Of a stretch of 64,000 nucleotides of DNA, positions 1-9,337 are shown piece after piece. The DNA comes from Pararhodobacter sp. (lineage in GTDB: Bacteria; Pseudomonadota; Alphaproteobacteria; Rhodobacterales; Rhodobacteraceae): positions 1 to 64,000 of the forward strand of contig JAFIEK010000020.1 in NCBI GenBank assembly GCA_020832545.1. The letters are read 5' to 3'. How positions within the stretch are numbered: position 1 is the first letter of the stretch; each line of letters starts with the position of its first letter. The position numbers were made by a program, and so were the translations under genes. The notes beneath the pieces are model-generated. The model was not told the DNA's origin. It saw only the letters and a program-made list of their open reading frames with translations, and made no database searches.

Positions 1-53
<53 letters not shown>

Positions 54-82
54 AAACCACTGGAAAGCAGGCACCAAAACGC

Positions 83-110
83 AAAAGGCCGCGCCCGGTG
101 GCACGGCCTT
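83..110 (-). terminator. Rho-independent terminator of rpmG
   Basis: On the minus strand the sequence forms a 7-bp stem (AAGGCCG pairing with CGGCCTT) around a 12-base loop, followed by a short T run (TTTT). It lies about 25 bases beyond the rpmG stop codon, which is the expected place for its intrinsic terminator. Confidence 0.7.
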
Positions 111-134
111 CAATGCAGCTTCGCAAGCAGGATC

Positions 135-302
135 TTACTTGATCTTGCCTTCCTTGTACTCGACGTGCTGACGCACGACCGGGTCAAATTTGCGGATGAC
201 CATCTTCTCGGTCATGGTGCGGGCGTTTTTCTTGGTCACGTAGAAGTGGCCGGTGCCCGCCGTCGAGTTCAGACGGATCTTGATCGTCGTCGGTTTCGCC
301 AT
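135..302 (-). CDS. rpmG: 50S ribosomal protein L33
   Basis: The 55-residue product begins [20 protein letters not shown] and ends VEYKEGKIK, the typical form of bacterial L33 in alphaproteobacteria, at the family's usual length. It is a component of the large ribosomal subunit near the E site. It has no CxxC zinc-ribbon pairs, so it is the zinc-independent (C-minus) form. The ATG at 302 follows an AGGAG ribosome-binding site at a good distance. The gene is followed by a clear hairpin terminator and appears to be its own transcription unit, downstream of but separate from the sugar transferase gene. Confidence 0.95.
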   Translation of the reverse strand: MAKPTTIKIRLNSTAGTGHFYVTKKNARTMTEKMVIRKFDPVVRQHVEYKEGKIK

Positions 303-432
303 GGGTCGTCTCCTGAACAGGGCGACGGCGGGCCGCCCGTGAATTCCTTTGAAGCCCGCCTTTTACGCACTGGCCGCGCAGAGTCAACCGCCCTTTGGTG
401 ACCTTTGCCGTCCTTTGCCGCAGCTTTCACTG

Positions 433-1971
433 TTAGTAGGCGTTTTTCGTGGTGATCAGGCTGATCGGCGTCAACGCCAGGATCTTCAGGTCCATCCACA
501 ACGACCAGTTCTCGATATAGTACAGATCATGCTCCACCCGCGTGCGGATCTTCTCGGGCGTGTCCATCTCGCCGCGCCAGCCGTTGATCTGTGCCCAGCC
601 CGTCACCCCCGGACGCACCTTGTGGCGGGCCGAATAGGCCTCGGTCACCGCGTCATAGACCAGATCGCCGGTGCGCGCGGCGGTCGCATGCGGGCGCGGG
701 CCCACCAGCGACAGATCGCCCTTGAGCACGTTAAAGAACTGCGGCAATTCATCCAGCGATGTCCGGCGGATGAAACGGCCCACCTTTGTCACCCGGTCAT
801 CATTGCGCTGCACAGCCCTGACGGCGCTGGGGTCAGCGCGGTCGGTATACATCGAGCGGAATTTCAGCACCTCGATGGGCCGGTTGTTGAACCCGTGCCG
901 TCGCTGGCGAAAAAGCACCGGGCCGGGCGAGTCGAGCCGTATGGCCAGCGCGACAGCCGCCATCACCGGTGCAAAGACAATGATCGCCAGAATGGACAGC
1001 ACCACATCAAACACCCGCTTTCGCACCGCCTCCCAGCCATGGATCGGCCGCTTGTAGAGGTCAATCATCCTGAACTTGCCGATTTTTGAGCGCTTGTTGC
1101 GCGAAAACTGAGGAATATCGGCATCGGCCAGAACCCGGATATCGACGGGCAGGACGAACAATCTTGCAGCCAGCTCCATCAGGCGACGGTGCGTGATCTT
1201 CGGGATGGCCACGATCACCGTATCAATATGGGCGCTGCGCACGAAGGCCAGCAGATCGTCTATATCGCCCATCTTGTGATGCCCGGCCACCGTTGAAGGC
1301 GAACGTCCGTCCCGCCGTTCATCGAAAAAGCCGCACAGCCGGCGCCCGCGCTTTTTCTCGCTATCTATCTCGCGGATCAGGGGGGCCAGCGACTCGGTAC
1401 CGCCAACCAGCACAATCCGGTGTTCCATCCTACCGGTCTTGGTGAGAATGCGGATGCGCAACCAGATGAGCACCCGTGCAGCCGTCATGGCAACATTGGC
1501 CAGCCCCCACCAGATCGCCATCGCCCGCGCCAGACCCGTCTGTGCCCAGTCCAGCCCCCAGACCAACACAATAAACGCCGTGTAACCCAGCGTCATTCCC
1601 GCCCACATCAGCCCCAGTCCCGGGCCAAGCGCCCGCATCCGGCGAAACCGATATGCCCCCAGAAGGTGGATCGCAGCAACAACGAGAATGGCGCCCAGCA
1701 GTACTGTCAGATGCCTTTGCGCTTCCGGCAGGCTGTCGGGCACCAGCGCCAGTGCCAGAAGCCCGGTCATCACCACGGCCAGAAGATCGCTCACCTGCAG
1801 CAGGCTGGAGAAAAGTGCCGGACGCACGGCGGGGCGGTTCAGGCGCTGTGCCTCGGCCTGAGCCTGTGAGCTCAGCAACCGGCCAGAGGCGGTCATGGCC
1901 CCAAACGCGCGCGCGCCGCGGTTGCGCAGCACGGTGTTTCGGAACAGGGATTTATCCATGGTGTCCGACAT
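433..1971 (-). CDS. Polyprenyl-phosphate sugar-1-phosphate transferase (exopolysaccharide initiation)
   Basis: A membrane protein of about 512 residues with the architecture of the WbaP/WcaJ-like polyisoprenyl-phosphate hexose-1-phosphate transferases: several N-terminal membrane helices, a central CoA-binding-like fold (around LVGGTESLAPLI), a further membrane helix near residue 330, and a C-terminal bacterial sugar transferase domain. That domain shows LDSPGPVLFRQRR, KFRSM, RTSLDELPQ and LVGPRPHA. It should load the first sugar-phosphate onto undecaprenyl phosphate at the inner membrane to begin an exopolysaccharide or O-unit. The start is uncertain: a GTG at 1995 and an ATG at 1959 are in frame too, and the 1959 ATG has the better purine stretch before it. 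It lies near, but on the opposite strand to, the kps genes, and which sugar it uses cannot be told from sequence. Confidence 0.85.
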   Translation of the reverse strand: MSDTMDKSLFRNTVLRNRGARAFGAMTASGRLLSSQAQAEAQRLNRPAVRPALFSSLLQVSDLLAVVMTGLLALALVPDSLPEAQRHLTVLLGAILVVAAIHLLGAYRFRRMRALGPGLGLMWAGMTLGYTAFIVLVWGLDWAQTGLARAMAIWWGLANVAMTAARVLIWLRIRILTKTGRMEHRIVLVGGTESLAPLIREIDSEKKRGRRLCGFFDERRDGRSPSTVAGHHKMGDIDDLLAFVRSAHIDTVIVAIPKITHRRLMELAARLFVLPVDIRVLADADIPQFSRNKRSKIGKFRMIDLYKRPIHGWEAVRKRVFDVVLSILAIIVFAPVMAAVALAIRLDSPGPVLFRQRRHGFNNRPIEVLKFRSMYTDRADPSAVRAVQRNDDRVTKVGRFIRRTSLDELPQFFNVLKGDLSLVGPRPHATAARTGDLVYDAVTEAYSARHKVRPGVTGWAQINGWRGEMDTPEKIRTRVEHDLYYIENWSLWMDLKILALTPISLITTKNAY

Positions 1972-2044
1972 ACTGACCAATACACCGCATTTCACTTCGC
2001 AACCGGATACGGGTTAACTTGCGGATAGGGCGAAAATATGGCCT

Positions 2045-2458
2045 GCGCGGATGGCCTGTAAGCCGGATTCTGTTCCAGGGTTGCCCCCTTCGACGGCCAT
2101 TCATCTGGGCCCGCCGTTACCGACGGGCTCAAGCTGCCAACCCGGGCCCCCGGGCTGAGACGTCCCTGCGGGGATATCGGTTGCCCGATCACACCCGCGC
2201 GAGGCCCCTATTCGGCATTGCTCCCGGTGGGGCTTGCCATGCCGGTCCTGTTGCCAGTCCCGCGGTGGGCTCTTACCCCACCGTTTCACCCTTACCCCGA
2301 TGCCCGAAAGCCCGGGGCGGTCTGTTCTCTGTGGCGCTTTCCCTCGGGTTTCCCCGGCCGGGCGTTACCCGGCACCGTTGCCTCATGGAGTCCGGACTTT
2401 CCTCGAACAGTTCCGAATCGGACCTGCCCGCGACCGTCCAGCCATCCGCGCCTGGCTC
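2045..2458 (-). ncRNA. rnpB: RNase P RNA, bacterial type A
   Basis: The RNA component of ribonuclease P, which removes 5' leaders from pre-tRNAs. The minus strand carries the hallmark GAGGAAAGTCCGGACTC block near its 5' end and the universal 3' element GAATCCGGCTTACAGGCC. The 5' segment GCGCGGATGGC (2441-2451) pairs perfectly with GCCATCCGCGC (2045-2055), forming the closing P1 helix; this defines the approximate ends and gives a length near 410 nt, normal for alphaproteobacteria. Open reading frames across this interval are accidental. Exact ends are estimated to within about 10 nt. Confidence 0.95.
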
Positions 2459-2552
2459 AGATAGGGGTTGGTGGCGGGCGCGTCAATCACAAGCCTGCGC
2501 CTGCCCGCCATCGCAAAGCGCGAACGCCAGTTGGTTGCCCGGCTGACACGCT

Positions 2553-3152
2553 TCAGCCCGGTGTGTCGCCCCATTCGCGCAGCCGCGCCACGTAGCGCGC
2601 CAGCGTATCGATCTCAAGGTTGATGCGGTCCCCCACCTGAACCGCGCCCCAGGTGGTCACGCCCTTGGTATGCGGGATCAGGTTGACGCCGAATTCCACG
2701 CCCGAGACCTCATTGACGGTCAGCGAGGTTCCGTTCAGCGCGACCGAGCCCTTGGGCGCGATGAACCCGGCCAGTTCAACGGGCGCACGGAAGGTCAGCC
2801 GCGTGCTGTCGCCCTCGTCCACACTCCCGATGACCTCGGCCAGACCATCGACATGGCCCGAGACGATATGCCCACCCAGCTCATCACCGACCTTGAGCGC
2901 GCGTTCCAGATTGACCAGCCGCCCGTCCTCCCAGCCGCCCAGATTGGTCCTGGCCAGTGTCTCGGCAGAGATATCGACCTCGAACCAGTCCCGTCCCAGT
3001 GTCACCACGGTCAGGCAAACCCCGTCGCAGGCGATCGAGGCGCCGATATCAATGCTGTCGGTGTCATATCCGGTGGCAATGCGCGCGCGCAGATCCCCGC
3101 GCCGATCCAGCGCCGCAATGCGGCCAATATCGGTGATGATGCCGGTGAACAT
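2553..3152 (-). CDS. ribE: Riboflavin synthase alpha subunit
   Basis: A 199-residue protein beginning MFTGIITDIGRIAAL, the diagnostic N-terminus of riboflavin synthase, which dismutates two molecules of 6,7-dimethyl-8-ribityllumazine to riboflavin and a pyrimidinedione. It is made of two tandem lumazine-binding barrels, each with a similar core (SIACDGVCLTVV in the first and GSVALNGTSLTVNEV in the second). The ATG at 3152 is chosen because the conserved N-terminus starts exactly there and a GGCGGAGGCGG ribosome-binding site precedes it; an in-frame extension to 3281 looks non-coding. No FMN riboswitch was seen upstream, and no other rib gene is nearby. Confidence 0.95.
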   Translation of the reverse strand: MFTGIITDIGRIAALDRRGDLRARIATGYDTDSIDIGASIACDGVCLTVVTLGRDWFEVDISAETLARTNLGGWEDGRLVNLERALKVGDELGGHIVSGHVDGLAEVIGSVDEGDSTRLTFRAPVELAGFIAPKGSVALNGTSLTVNEVSGVEFGVNLIPHTKGVTTWGAVQVGDRINLEIDTLARYVARLREWGDTPG

Positions 3153-3383
3153 GTTCCGCCTCCGCCGCCTGTTCTTGCAACGGGTCTGTTCTGCCCCAAG
3201 CGCGGCGCGGATGCCAGCCCCTTCCGGGGTCCGCCAGCCATGTCCCCGCGACAATCCGGCCACAGCGCACTGATTGATCACTCAATCGACAAGGTTTCGA
3301 CACGGACAGCCTTTATGAAAATATAAACTTCTGGCATGTTTAATTGAAAAATCAGAGGAATATCCTCGACAAGGACCCGGGCA

Positions 3384-4673
3384 ATGATCCGTCTTACAGG
3401 TGACAATCGTCGATTTCTGTTTCTTCAAGGCCCGCATGGTCCGTTTTTCCATGCCCTTGGAACAATGCTGACACGCGCGGGTGCGCAGGTCTGGCGCGTG
3501 GGGTTCAACCGCGGCGACCAGTTCTTCTGGCCGCGCCGCGGGTTCATCCCCTTTACCGCGCAGCATGATGAATGGCCCGCGTTCTTCGAGGGTGTATTGG
3601 ATGAGAAGGGCATCACCGACATCGTGCTTTACGGCGATACCCGGTTCGTCCATGCCGAGGCGATCAAATCCGCACGCGCGCGCGGCGTAACCGTTCATGT
3701 CTTTGAGGAAGGCTATCTGCGCCCCTGGTGGGTGACCTATGAGCGCAGCGGGTCAAATGGAAACTCGCGGCTGATGGATCTGTCGATCCCGCAGATGCGC
3801 AAGGCGCTGGAAAACTGCGAGATCGATCTGATCGACGCGCCCGCGCACTGGGGCGACATGCGCCATCATGTGTTCTACGGGTTTGTCTATCACGCCTTCG
3901 TCTTGCTGACGAACTGGCGCTACAGGGGTTTCCGGCCACATCGCAAGCAGACGGTGCGGCAGGAGTTCGGCCTGTATCTGCGCCGGCTGATCTCCATGCC
4001 GTTCCATGCCCTTGAACGCCGCGTCGCCACCTGGCGCATCCGCACCGGCGGCTTTCCCTATCATCTGGCGCTTCTGCAACTTGAGCATGACTCAAGCTTT
4101 CAGATGCACAGCGCCTTTTCTACCATGTCAGAGTTTCTGGAAATCTGCATCCGTGGCTTTGCCGAGGGGGCGCCGCGCCACCATCATCTGGTGTTCAAAG
4201 CCCATCCGCTGGAAGACGGGCGCACCCAGATCAAACGCGACATCCTGCGCTTAGCCGCCGAGCATGGCATCCTTCAGCGGGTGCATTTCGTGCGGGGCGG
4301 CAAGCTGGCGGGTCTGTTGAACCATGCACGCTCGGCTGTCACTGTGAACTCTACCTCTGCGCAGCAGGTTTTGTGGCGCGGCATGCCGCTGAAGGTTTTC
4401 GGGCGAGCGGTCTATGACAAACCTGAATTTGTCTCGACCCAGACTCTGGCCGAGTTTTTCAATACCCCCACCCGTCCAGACAGTCGCGCCTATCGTGATT
4501 ACCGGCGCTTTCTGCTGGAAACATCGCAACTGCCGGGAGGGTTCTATTCAGCCCCTGGCCGGCGCCAGCTTCTGCGTCAGGTGGTTGATCTGCTGCTCAC
4601 CCCAGATGATCCGTATGACGCGCTGATCACCGGAAAAGCGGCACCACGGCAACAGTTGCGGCTTGTACGGTAA
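3384..4673 (+). CDS. kpsS: Capsule polysaccharide biosynthesis protein, KpsS-type Kdo transferase
   Basis: A 429-residue soluble protein of the Capsule_synth family (KpsS/LipB). It starts with the characteristic block FLFLQGPHGPFFHALG, continues with VWRVGFNRGDQFFWP and VFEEGYLRPWWVTYE, and has HHHLVFKAHPLEDGR in its C-terminal half, all shared with KpsS. In group 2 capsule systems KpsS and KpsC are beta-Kdo transferases that build the Kdo linker on lysophosphatidylglycerol, the terminal glycolipid of the capsule chain. The ATG at 3384 follows an AAGGA stretch. It is the first gene of a plus-strand run with the export lipoprotein and KpsC. No KpsM, KpsT or KpsE is in the window. Confidence 0.88.
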   Translation: MIRLTGDNRRFLFLQGPHGPFFHALGTMLTRAGAQVWRVGFNRGDQFFWPRRGFIPFTAQHDEWPAFFEGVLDEKGITDIVLYGDTRFVHAEAIKSARARGVTVHVFEEGYLRPWWVTYERSGSNGNSRLMDLSIPQMRKALENCEIDLIDAPAHWGDMRHHVFYGFVYHAFVLLTNWRYRGFRPHRKQTVRQEFGLYLRRLISMPFHALERRVATWRIRTGGFPYHLALLQLEHDSSFQMHSAFSTMSEFLEICIRGFAEGAPRHHHLVFKAHPLEDGRTQIKRDILRLAAEHGILQRVHFVRGGKLAGLLNHARSAVTVNSTSAQQVLWRGMPLKVFGRAVYDKPEFVSTQTLAEFFNTPTRPDSRAYRDYRRFLLETSQLPGGFYSAPGRRQLLRQVVDLLLTPDDPYDALITGKAAPRQQLRLVR

Positions 4674-4767
4674 AGGCTGATCGACAATAGGCTTGGAAAA
4701 TCTGTGGGTTCTGGCTATAGTTTGCTAAAAAAATAACCGAGGCATAATCCATAAAGGAGCCCGAGCA

Positions 4768-5910
4768 GTGCTTGTCAGATCCCCACGCCGTGCCAGTTGG
4801 CTGGCGCTGGCCTTTTTCGTTGCAGCCATCGGTGCTTGCACGATGCCGCGCCCAGGGCCAACAATGAACGAAATTTTTGCGGGTTCTGTCCTGCGCGAAG
4901 GCGACGCTTTTGTGGTCGCCGTCGGCGACCGCGTGAACCGCGCCGCCAATGTGACCCCCGCGCTGGGCTTTTCCAATGCCCTGCGCGATGCGGCCCTTTT
5001 GGGCGGCGATACGATCCGCGTGGGTGACACTGTTGCCGTCACGGTCTACGAGAACGTGCCCGAAGGGTTGATGACCAACTTCGAGACGCGCGGTGCTGTT
5101 CTGGAGCAGTTGCAGGTCGATGAATCGGGCTTCATTTATGTCCCCTTCGCGGGCCGCATCCGTGCAGCTGGGCAGTCGCCCGAGGCGCTGCGATCGACCA
5201 TCGCGCGCCAGCTGGATGAACAGACACCTGACCCGCAAGTCTATGTCAGCCGTGCCGCAGGCGACGGTGCCAGCGTGTCAGTTGTGGGGCGGGTGAACGC
5301 GCAAGGGGTCTTTCCGATCGAGCGCAGCACCCGGCGGCTGACAGCCATGGTGGCGCAGGCCGGTGGGGTCAGCATTCCGGTGCAAAGCGCGCAGGTCACC
5401 GTCTCTCGCGGGTCGATCACCGATCGTGTCTGGCTTGAAGACCTGTTCCGCCATCCTGAACTGGACATCGCCCTGCGCGGCGGTGACCGGGTTCTGGTGG
5501 ATCAGGATCAGCGCAAGTTCACCGTGCTCGGTGCAACGGGCGCTCAGTCGCTTATCACCTTTGATTCTCCCACCATCACTGCGATCGAGGCTTTGGCGCA
5601 GGTCGGTGGGCTTGACCCCACACGCGCCGATCCCACCGGGGTGTTCGTCTTCCGCAACGAACCGGCCGAGATTGCGCGCGGTGTGCTGGGGCGCGCTGAA
5701 CTGGTGGGCGACCAGCGTCTGATCTATGTTCTGGACTTGACCGCACCGAATGGCATGTTCTTGGCGCGTGATTTCCAGATCCGCGATGGTGACACTCTCT
5801 ATGTGACCGAGGCCTCGTCCGTGAACTGGAACCGGGTAATCTCCACTCTGTCGGGCACGCTTGGTGCCACCGGATCGGCCGTGACCATTGCCAGAGGCTC
5901 GGACGATTGA
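4768..5910 (+). CDS. Wza/KpsD-like polysaccharide export outer-membrane lipoprotein
   Basis: A 380-residue export protein. It starts at GTG 4768, supported by an AAAGGAG ribosome-binding site at 4753-4759. A signal peptide ends in a lipobox (AAIGAC), so the mature protein should be a lipoprotein with Cys near residue 28. A polysaccharide-export (Poly_export) domain follows, with GDTVAVTVYENVPEG, VDESGFIYVPFAGRI and VYVSRAAGD, then SLBB-type beta-grasp repeats (VSVVGRVNAQGVFPI; FTVLGATGAQSLITF). It would form the outer-membrane channel for capsule export. Its length matches Wza or BexD better than E. coli KpsD, which is longer. It sits between kpsS and kpsC, which supports a capsule role. Confidence 0.88.
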   Translation: MLVRSPRRASWLALAFFVAAIGACTMPRPGPTMNEIFAGSVLREGDAFVVAVGDRVNRAANVTPALGFSNALRDAALLGGDTIRVGDTVAVTVYENVPEGLMTNFETRGAVLEQLQVDESGFIYVPFAGRIRAAGQSPEALRSTIARQLDEQTPDPQVYVSRAAGDGASVSVVGRVNAQGVFPIERSTRRLTAMVAQAGGVSIPVQSAQVTVSRGSITDRVWLEDLFRHPELDIALRGGDRVLVDQDQRKFTVLGATGAQSLITFDSPTITAIEALAQVGGLDPTRADPTGVFVFRNEPAEIARGVLGRAELVGDQRLIYVLDLTAPNGMFLARDFQIRDGDTLYVTEASSVNWNRVISTLSGTLGATGSAVTIARGSDD

Positions 5911-5969
5911 CACCAAAGGGCAGGCGCGGCCTTGTGCCGCGCTGCCCCTGAACCCAACCGGGCCCGCCC

Positions 5970-8045
5970 ATGCCTGCCGATCCCGCCTTGATGCGCCTGA
6001 TCGCCTGTAGCGGCGGGTTTCTTGGCCCCTCGGCGCAGGCCCGCACCATTCGTCGTATTCTGGACCTTGCGGGCCACCGCCCGCGACTGGGCTGGCCGCG
6101 CGCTGATGACGCGGTGGCCGCGTGGGGGCACAGCCCCCGCGCCCGGCGGGCCGAGGCGCTGGCCGCACGCACCGGTGCCGCGCTCTGGCGGATCGAGGAT
6201 GCCTTCGTGCGCTCCATCCATCCGGGGCGGCTGCGTGGCGAAGCACCGGTGGGCCTGTTGATTGACCGCAGAGGTGTGCATTACGACCCGTCGCGCCCCT
6301 CTGATCTGGAGACCCTGCTTGCCACGCATCCATTCGACGATGCCCCCCTGATCGCCCGTGCAAAGCTCTGCATCGAACGCATGCGCCATGGGCATCTGTC
6401 GAAATACAACGCACATGACCTCTCTCTGCCCCCGCCCGCGCCGGGGTATGTGCTGGTGGTGGATCAGGTGAAGGGCGATGCCTCGCTGCGTCACGGCAGC
6501 GAGGCTGGGCCGCTGCCGCCCCAACTGTTCCATGAAATGCTGGCCGTCGCACAGATCGAGAACCCGGGGGCGCGGATTTTGGTAAAAACCCACCCTGAAA
6601 CCGCTGGCAACGCCCGGCTGGGCCATTTCACACCCGCCGACGCAACGGGCCGCGTGGCGCTGGAAACTGCCCCGCATTCGCCGTGGTCGCTGCTCGACGG
6701 GGCGGTGGCGGTTTACACCGTGTCGTCGCAACTGGGGTTCGAGGCCATTCTCGCCGGGCACAAGCCGCGCGTCTTTGGCCAGCCCTTCTACGCCGGATGG
6801 GGCCTGACCCAGGATGACATGCCCCCCCAGCGGAGGCGGCGCAAACTGACGCGGGCGCAGCTTTTCGCCGGTGCGATGCTCCTCTACCCGCAATGGTATG
6901 ACCCTTTGCGCGACCGCCTCTGCCCGCTGGAAGAGGTGATCGACCAGATGGAGGCGCGGCTGAATTCCTTTCGACAGGACCGCCATGGCCATGTCGCCTG
7001 CGGTATGCGGATGTGGAAGCGCGGCCAGCTTCAGGCAATGTTCGGGCGTGAGAAAGCGCTGGTATTCGCCCGCGACCCGGCCCGCGCGGCTGCACGCGCC
7101 AAGGCGACAGGGCGTGGGCTGATCGGCTGGGCCAGCGCCATGCCCCCAGATTTCACAGGGCTGCGGATTGAGGACGGCTTCCTGCGCTCACGCGGGCTGG
7201 GCGCGGCGCTGACGCCCGCACAAAGCCTGGTGGTGGACGATCTGGGCATCTATTACGACCCCACGCGCGAAAGCAGACTGGAACGCCTGATCCGTGCGCC
7301 CCTGCCCCCGGGCGGTGCAGAGCGCGCGCAAGCACTGGCGGCAGCTATCACCGGGGCCGGGCTGACAAAATACAACATCGGTTCTGATACCTCGGCGCTC
7401 GCCGACACACTGGCAGATCTGCGCCGCGACCGGCCCGACGCGCCGGTGATACTGGTACCCGGGCAGGTCGAGGATGACGCCTCGATCCGGCTGGGCGCAA
7501 CCGGCCCGGTGCAGGGCAACCGCGCGTTGCTGGAAGCTGCGCGGGCGGAAAACCCCCAAGCGATCATCGTCTACAAACCCCATCCCGATGTCGAAGCCGG
7601 GCTGCGCCCCGGCACAGTCACGGGGGCCACAGCGCTTGCCGATCTGGTGGTGGAGCAGGCCGACGCAGCCGCCCTGCTGGCACTGGTTGATCAGGTCTGG
7701 ACGCTGACATCGGGTCTGGGGTTCGAAGCGCTGTTGCGCGGCAAGCCTGTGACCTGTTTGGGCGCGCCTTTCTATGCGGGATGGGGCCTGACGCAGGATC
7801 TGGGCCCGGTTCCCGCACGCCGCATCCCCGAAACGGGCGTCGCCCCCCCTGACCTGTCTGCGCTGGTGCACGCCACGCTGATCGGCTATCCGCGCTACCT
7901 TGATCCAAAGACCGGCCAGCCCTGCCCGCCCGAACTGCTGGTCGAACGGCTGGCACGGGGACAGGCAAGCCGACCAAGGCGCGGCTTGCGCATATTGTCA
8001 AAACTGCAAGGGGTGCTGGCCAGCCAGTCCTGGCTCTGGCGTTGA
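5970..8045 (+). CDS. kpsC: Dual-module beta-Kdo transferase KpsC
   Basis: A 691-residue protein built from two related glycosyltransferase modules. The first has LVVDQVKGDASLRHGS, LVKTHPE and GQPFYAGWGLTQD; the second repeats these as LVPGQVEDDASIRLG, VYKPHPDV and GAPFYAGWGLTQD. This tandem arrangement is the hallmark of KpsC, in which the two modules add Kdo residues with alternating linkage to the phosphatidylglycerol-based capsule terminus. It acts in the cytoplasm at the inner membrane. It follows the export lipoprotein gene by 59 bases and is probably cotranscribed with it and kpsS. A copy of the dispersed GC-rich intergenic element lies just downstream. Confidence 0.92.
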   Translation: MPADPALMRLIACSGGFLGPSAQARTIRRILDLAGHRPRLGWPRADDAVAAWGHSPRARRAEALAARTGAALWRIEDAFVRSIHPGRLRGEAPVGLLIDRRGVHYDPSRPSDLETLLATHPFDDAPLIARAKLCIERMRHGHLSKYNAHDLSLPPPAPGYVLVVDQVKGDASLRHGSEAGPLPPQLFHEMLAVAQIENPGARILVKTHPETAGNARLGHFTPADATGRVALETAPHSPWSLLDGAVAVYTVSSQLGFEAILAGHKPRVFGQPFYAGWGLTQDDMPPQRRRRKLTRAQLFAGAMLLYPQWYDPLRDRLCPLEEVIDQMEARLNSFRQDRHGHVACGMRMWKRGQLQAMFGREKALVFARDPARAAARAKATGRGLIGWASAMPPDFTGLRIEDGFLRSRGLGAALTPAQSLVVDDLGIYYDPTRESRLERLIRAPLPPGGAERAQALAAAITGAGLTKYNIGSDTSALADTLADLRRDRPDAPVILVPGQVEDDASIRLGATGPVQGNRALLEAARAENPQAIIVYKPHPDVEAGLRPGTVTGATALADLVVEQADAAALLALVDQVWTLTSGLGFEALLRGKPVTCLGAPFYAGWGLTQDLGPVPARRIPETGVAPPDLSALVHATLIGYPRYLDPKTGQPCPPELLVERLARGQASRPRRGLRILSKLQGVLASQSWLWR

Positions 8046-8170
8046 GCCGGTCCGGCCAGGTGCCCCTATCTTCGTGCCCCCTTGACCATATGGACTGCTA
8101 CGCAGACGCCGCCTTGTTGGCCGCTTCGCGGCGTTTGGGGGCGCTGACCCGCCGTGGCTGCGCCGCGACT

Positions 8171-8202
8171 CCCCCGGGATATTTTCAAGTAAGTGAAACA
8201 GG
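8171..8202 (+). repeat. Dispersed GC-rich intergenic element, copy A
   Basis: The core starts with CCCCCGGGATATTTTCAAG and continues into GTGAAACAGG; a GC-rich stretch including GGGGGCGCTGACCCGCCG lies just before it (8138-8155). It sits between the converging kpsC and peptidoglycan-binding lipoprotein genes. It is the most diverged of four copies seen in the window (others at 18791, 53491 and 56083). Confidence 0.55.
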
Positions 8203-8288
8203 GGCGGGTCTGGTGGTCATCCGCCCTTTATAGGCAGAGCCGCGCATCTCCCGGCAGACGATGGGTCGGCGACAGTTTTTCGGCAAGC

Positions 8289-8810
8289 TCAGAAGGCGTC
8301 GCGCCCGACGGCCACCAGGCCAAGCTGACGTGCGGCCTCCAGCGACAAGGTCGGGCTGTCGAGGCCCTGCGGGCGTTGCAGGGCACGAACGGCCGCGCGC
8401 GTGGCGCTGTCCATCTCGCCCGTCACGCCACCGCTGTAGAGCCCCCGCACCGCCAACGCGCGTTGCAGCGCGGCGATGAAATCGCTGTCCATTTGCTCAG
8501 GGCAGGGAACGGCGAAGTGGCGGTCTTCAGGCGCTGTGATTTCGACCATGCGCTCGCGCCAAGCTGTCACCGCCGGTTCGACCTCTCGGCCCTGTGAGTC
8601 CATGCGGGCGGGGGCAAGGATGACCTCTTCCAGCAAGGGTTCGGTGCGCGCCGGGATCGTATCGGTCGCCCAACATCCATCGCGCGCTGAGCCGGAAAGC
8701 GACGGCTGAGTCGTATCGGCGCGCTGTGCCATACCCTGATCGGCGCGCTGGCCGGACTGGCAGGCCGTAAGCACGAAGGAGGCAAGAAGGATCAGGGCAA
8801 AGCGGGTCAT
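8289..8810 (-). CDS. Peptidoglycan-binding-domain lipoprotein
   Basis: A 173-residue secreted protein starting MTRFALILLASFVLTACQSG, a signal peptide with a lipobox (VLTAC) that would anchor it to a membrane as a lipoprotein. Residues about 110-170 resemble the helical peptidoglycan-binding domain (FIAALQRALAVRGLYSGGVTGEMDSATRAAVRALQ), which has the repeat pattern of PG_binding_1. The middle contains two cysteines (DGCWATDT and VPCPEQ) that may pair in the periplasm. It is monocistronic, between converging kpsC and diverging ferredoxin genes. The likely role is attachment to the cell wall; no catalytic domain is visible. Confidence 0.8.
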   Translation of the reverse strand: MTRFALILLASFVLTACQSGQRADQGMAQRADTTQPSLSGSARDGCWATDTIPARTEPLLEEVILAPARMDSQGREVEPAVTAWRERMVEITAPEDRHFAVPCPEQMDSDFIAALQRALAVRGLYSGGVTGEMDSATRAAVRALQRPQGLDSPTLSLEAARQLGLVAVGRDAF

Positions 8811-8890
8811 GGCGGCGTCGATTCGCGGTTTGTTGCGTTCTGGTTAACAGACTAGCCACCAAACGTGGCGAAATACGGGCAGGCCTTTGA

Positions 8891-9331
<441 letters not shown>

Positions 9332-9337
9332 CGCGCC

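Noticed and set aside
2019-2546. Open frames inside the rnpB interval
   Set aside because: The interval is explained by RNase P RNA, with paired P1 ends and conserved core elements.
3153-3383. A possible FMN riboswitch before ribE
   Set aside because: I could not find the conserved AGGGxxGGTGxAA-type core or flanking helices in the region upstream of ribE.
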